DNA of 22,129 bases from Candidatus Aerophobota bacterium (lineage in GTDB: Bacteria; Aerophobota; Aerophobia; Aerophobales; AE-B3A). The translations under genes and the position numbers were made by a program. Below the pieces are notes generated by a model, which made no database searches, had not been told where the DNA came from, and worked only from the letters and a program-made list of their open reading frames with translations. Where the stretch lies: the NCBI GenBank assembly GCA_030616535.1, contig JAUWXE010000005.1, positions 1 to 22,129 of the forward strand. The letters run 5' to 3'. Below, in pieces: positions 20,915-22,129 of this stretch; position 1 is the stretch's first letter; every line of letters begins with the position of its first letter.

Positions 20915-21931
20915 TTAGTTATTAGTAAAATCAATTAGCGTTTCCAGTTTCTTTTTAGCCCTTCCTGAGTCAATAGAATCTGCCGCTATCCGGATTCCTT
21001 GTTCCAGATCTTTAGCTAGATCTGCCGCTACCAGACAAGCAGCAGCATTAATGAGGACAATCTCTCTTTTAGGCCCCTTGGCCCCTTCGAGAATATCCTT
21101 GAAAACGTGAGCGTTTTCCTTTCTGCTGCCTCCACGTATATCCTCGAGGCAGGCTCTTTTTCTCCCAAAATCCTCAGGCTGAACATAGTAAGTGCTTATC
21201 TTATCCTCCTTGAGCTGGGTTATCTTCGTTCTTGCGGTAATGCTAATCTCATCAAGTCCATCCTCTCCCCAAACAACGAAGGCACTCTTCACCTTCAGGT
21301 TTCTTAACACTCTGGCTAGGGGCTCGGTCAAGGAGGGTTGGTAGACACCCAAAAGGCGCACGTTGGCCCCCAGGGGATTGGTAAGGGGACCGAGGATGTT
21401 AAAGACTGTTCTAATCCCCATCTCCTGTCGGGGGGAAAGGGCATATTTCATAGCTGGGTGAAATGAGGGAGCAAAAAGAAAGCCGATTCCTATTTTCTCC
21501 AGGCACTCTCTCACCTTCTCTTTGGATACGGTTAATTTTACCCCTAAAGTTTCCAGAACATCGGCACTACCACATTGACTGGAAAGAGCCCGATTACCAT
21601 GTTTGGCTACCACCAGGCCTGCTCCCGCGGCAACAAAGGCAACCACTGTCGAAATATTGAAAGTGTTAAGGCTATCTCCCCCGGTGCCGCAAGTGTCGAC
21701 TAAGGTGTCCTTTTCCAGACTGAAAGTATCAACTTTTTCCTGCATAGCTTTGGCAAAACCAGTAATCTCCTCGACTGTCTCCCCCTTCATTCTAAGAGCG
21801 GTAAGGAATGAGGCAATCTGAGCGGCAGTAGCTTTCCCCTCCATTATTATATTCATAGCTTTTCTTGCCTGTGGCTCTGTTAAATTGTTGCCTTCCACCA
21901 GGATTTTTAAATTCTTCTTGATTATTTTCAT
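20915..21931 (-). CDS. trpD: Anthranilate phosphoribosyltransferase TrpD
   Basis: Attaches phosphoribosyl to anthranilate. The 338 residues carry DTCGTGGDSLNTFNIST (PRPP binding), KHGNRALSS, and RTVFNILGPLTNP. It is a stand-alone TrpD, not fused to TrpG. The ATG at 21929-21931 follows the trpG stop by about 10 bases, with only a weak ribosome site, so reinitiation from trpG is likely. Confidence 0.96.
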   Translation of the reverse strand: MKIIKKNLKILVEGNNLTEPQARKAMNIIMEGKATAAQIASFLTALRMKGETVEEITGFAKAMQEKVDTFSLEKDTLVDTCGTGGDSLNTFNISTVVAFVAAGAGLVVAKHGNRALSSQCGSADVLETLGVKLTVSKEKVRECLEKIGIGFLFAPSFHPAMKYALSPRQEMGIRTVFNILGPLTNPLGANVRLLGVYQPSLTEPLARVLRNLKVKSAFVVWGEDGLDEISITARTKITQLKEDKISTYYVQPEDFGRKRACLEDIRGGSRKENAHVFKDILEGAKGPKREIVLINAAACLVAADLAKDLEQGIRIAADSIDSGRAKKKLETLIDFTNN

Positions 21932-21941
21932 GGCCAGCCGT

Positions 21942-22129
21942 TCAAGCCAGAATTTGCCAGGTTTTGAGATGGATACATTCCATAAGATTAAGGAAATTCT
22001 TCAGCAGCGCCTTTCCTGCCCTGGTTAATATGGATTCAGGATGAAACTGCATTCCAAAGACGGGGTACTCCCGGTGTCGGATGCCCATAATCTCATCTTC
22101 GGCAGTCCAGGCAGTTTTTACCAGACAGG
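21942..22129 (-). CDS. trpG: Anthranilate synthase component II TrpG, C-terminal part (gene continues beyond the window)
   Basis: The last 62 codons of a class I glutamine amidotransferase, ending at TGA 21942-21944. The segment MGIRHREYPVFGMQFHPESI contains the catalytic His and Glu of the triad; the nucleophile Cys lies outside. Similarity and position before trpD identify TrpG. A bifunctional TrpG/PabA is possible. The tail runs about 12 residues past the usual LLKNFL end. Upstream trpE is expected beyond the edge. Confidence 0.9.
   Translation of the reverse strand, partial: CLVKTAWTAEDEIMGIRHREYPVFGMQFHPESILTRAGKALLKNFLNLMECIHLKTWQILA

Noticed and set aside
17546..22129. Unusual trp operon
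   Set aside because: Gene order G-D-C-F-B-A, overlaps and active-site residues are ordinary. The leader and trpE lie outside the window, so attenuation cannot be judged.

Overview
The window looks like chromosomal core sequence from an uncultivated, anaerobic, probably diderm bacterium of moderate-to-low GC. Every gene but one lies on the minus strand. The evidence for this lifestyle is a CooC-type nickel insertase (CO dehydrogenase/acetyl-CoA synthase maturation), a ferrous-iron (Feo) uptake operon, a radical-SAM protein, an IscU-type Fe-S scaffold and a LolA-like exported protein. The lineage cannot be fixed from sequence alone. Candidate phyla with the Wood-Ljungdahl pathway (for example Aerophobetes or Omnitrophica-like groups) are guesses.

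Layout, left to right (transcription runs right to left). At 1-5503 is a growth and replication operon in the order zapA, cvpA, a LolA-like gene, dgt, dnaG, rpoD. It has a good sigma70-type promoter ahead of zapA, and rpoD runs off the left edge. At 5578-8136 come a radical-SAM protein, cooC, a small Cys-rich DUF6485-like protein and queF, with a structured untranslated stretch ahead of queF. At 8178-10808 is an iron operon: feoA, a FeoB split into a separate GTPase and membrane protein, and a DtxR-family regulator, with a candidate DtxR box upstream. At 10812-10942 is a cluster of three near-identical AT-rich repeat arms (a MITE-like element plus one extra arm), which also supplies the stop codon of the next gene. 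At 10927-12031 is a LacD-like class I aldolase with its own promoter. At 12171-12925 are an IscU scaffold and an eight-cysteine zinc-ribbon protein.

At 12953-16516 are an MFS transporter, a PfkB kinase resembling inositol 3-kinases and a divergent HAD phosphatase-like protein. This looks like a small uptake, phosphorylation and dephosphorylation module whose substrate is unknown. The MFS gene is preceded by a strong promoter followed almost at once by an intrinsic terminator. At 16588-17435 is the only plus-strand gene, a YesL-like membrane protein. At 17546-22129 is a compact trpG-D-C-F-B-A operon with overlapping genes; trpG runs off the right edge.

The most interesting material is not a defence island or phage but small mobile-looking DNA and unusual gene architecture. 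A 54-bp palindromic element with a 9-bp target duplication sits in frame at the 5' end of dgt. The three-arm repeat supplies a stop codon and probably a terminator. FeoB is split exactly at a domain border next to a 7-bp near-duplication. The MFS-PfkB-HAD set may be an undescribed sugar or cyclitol pathway. I saw no CRISPR array, tRNA, rRNA or complete transposase gene. No gap longer than about 300 bases lacks a gene; the largest is the divergent region 16368-16634, whose sites are listed.
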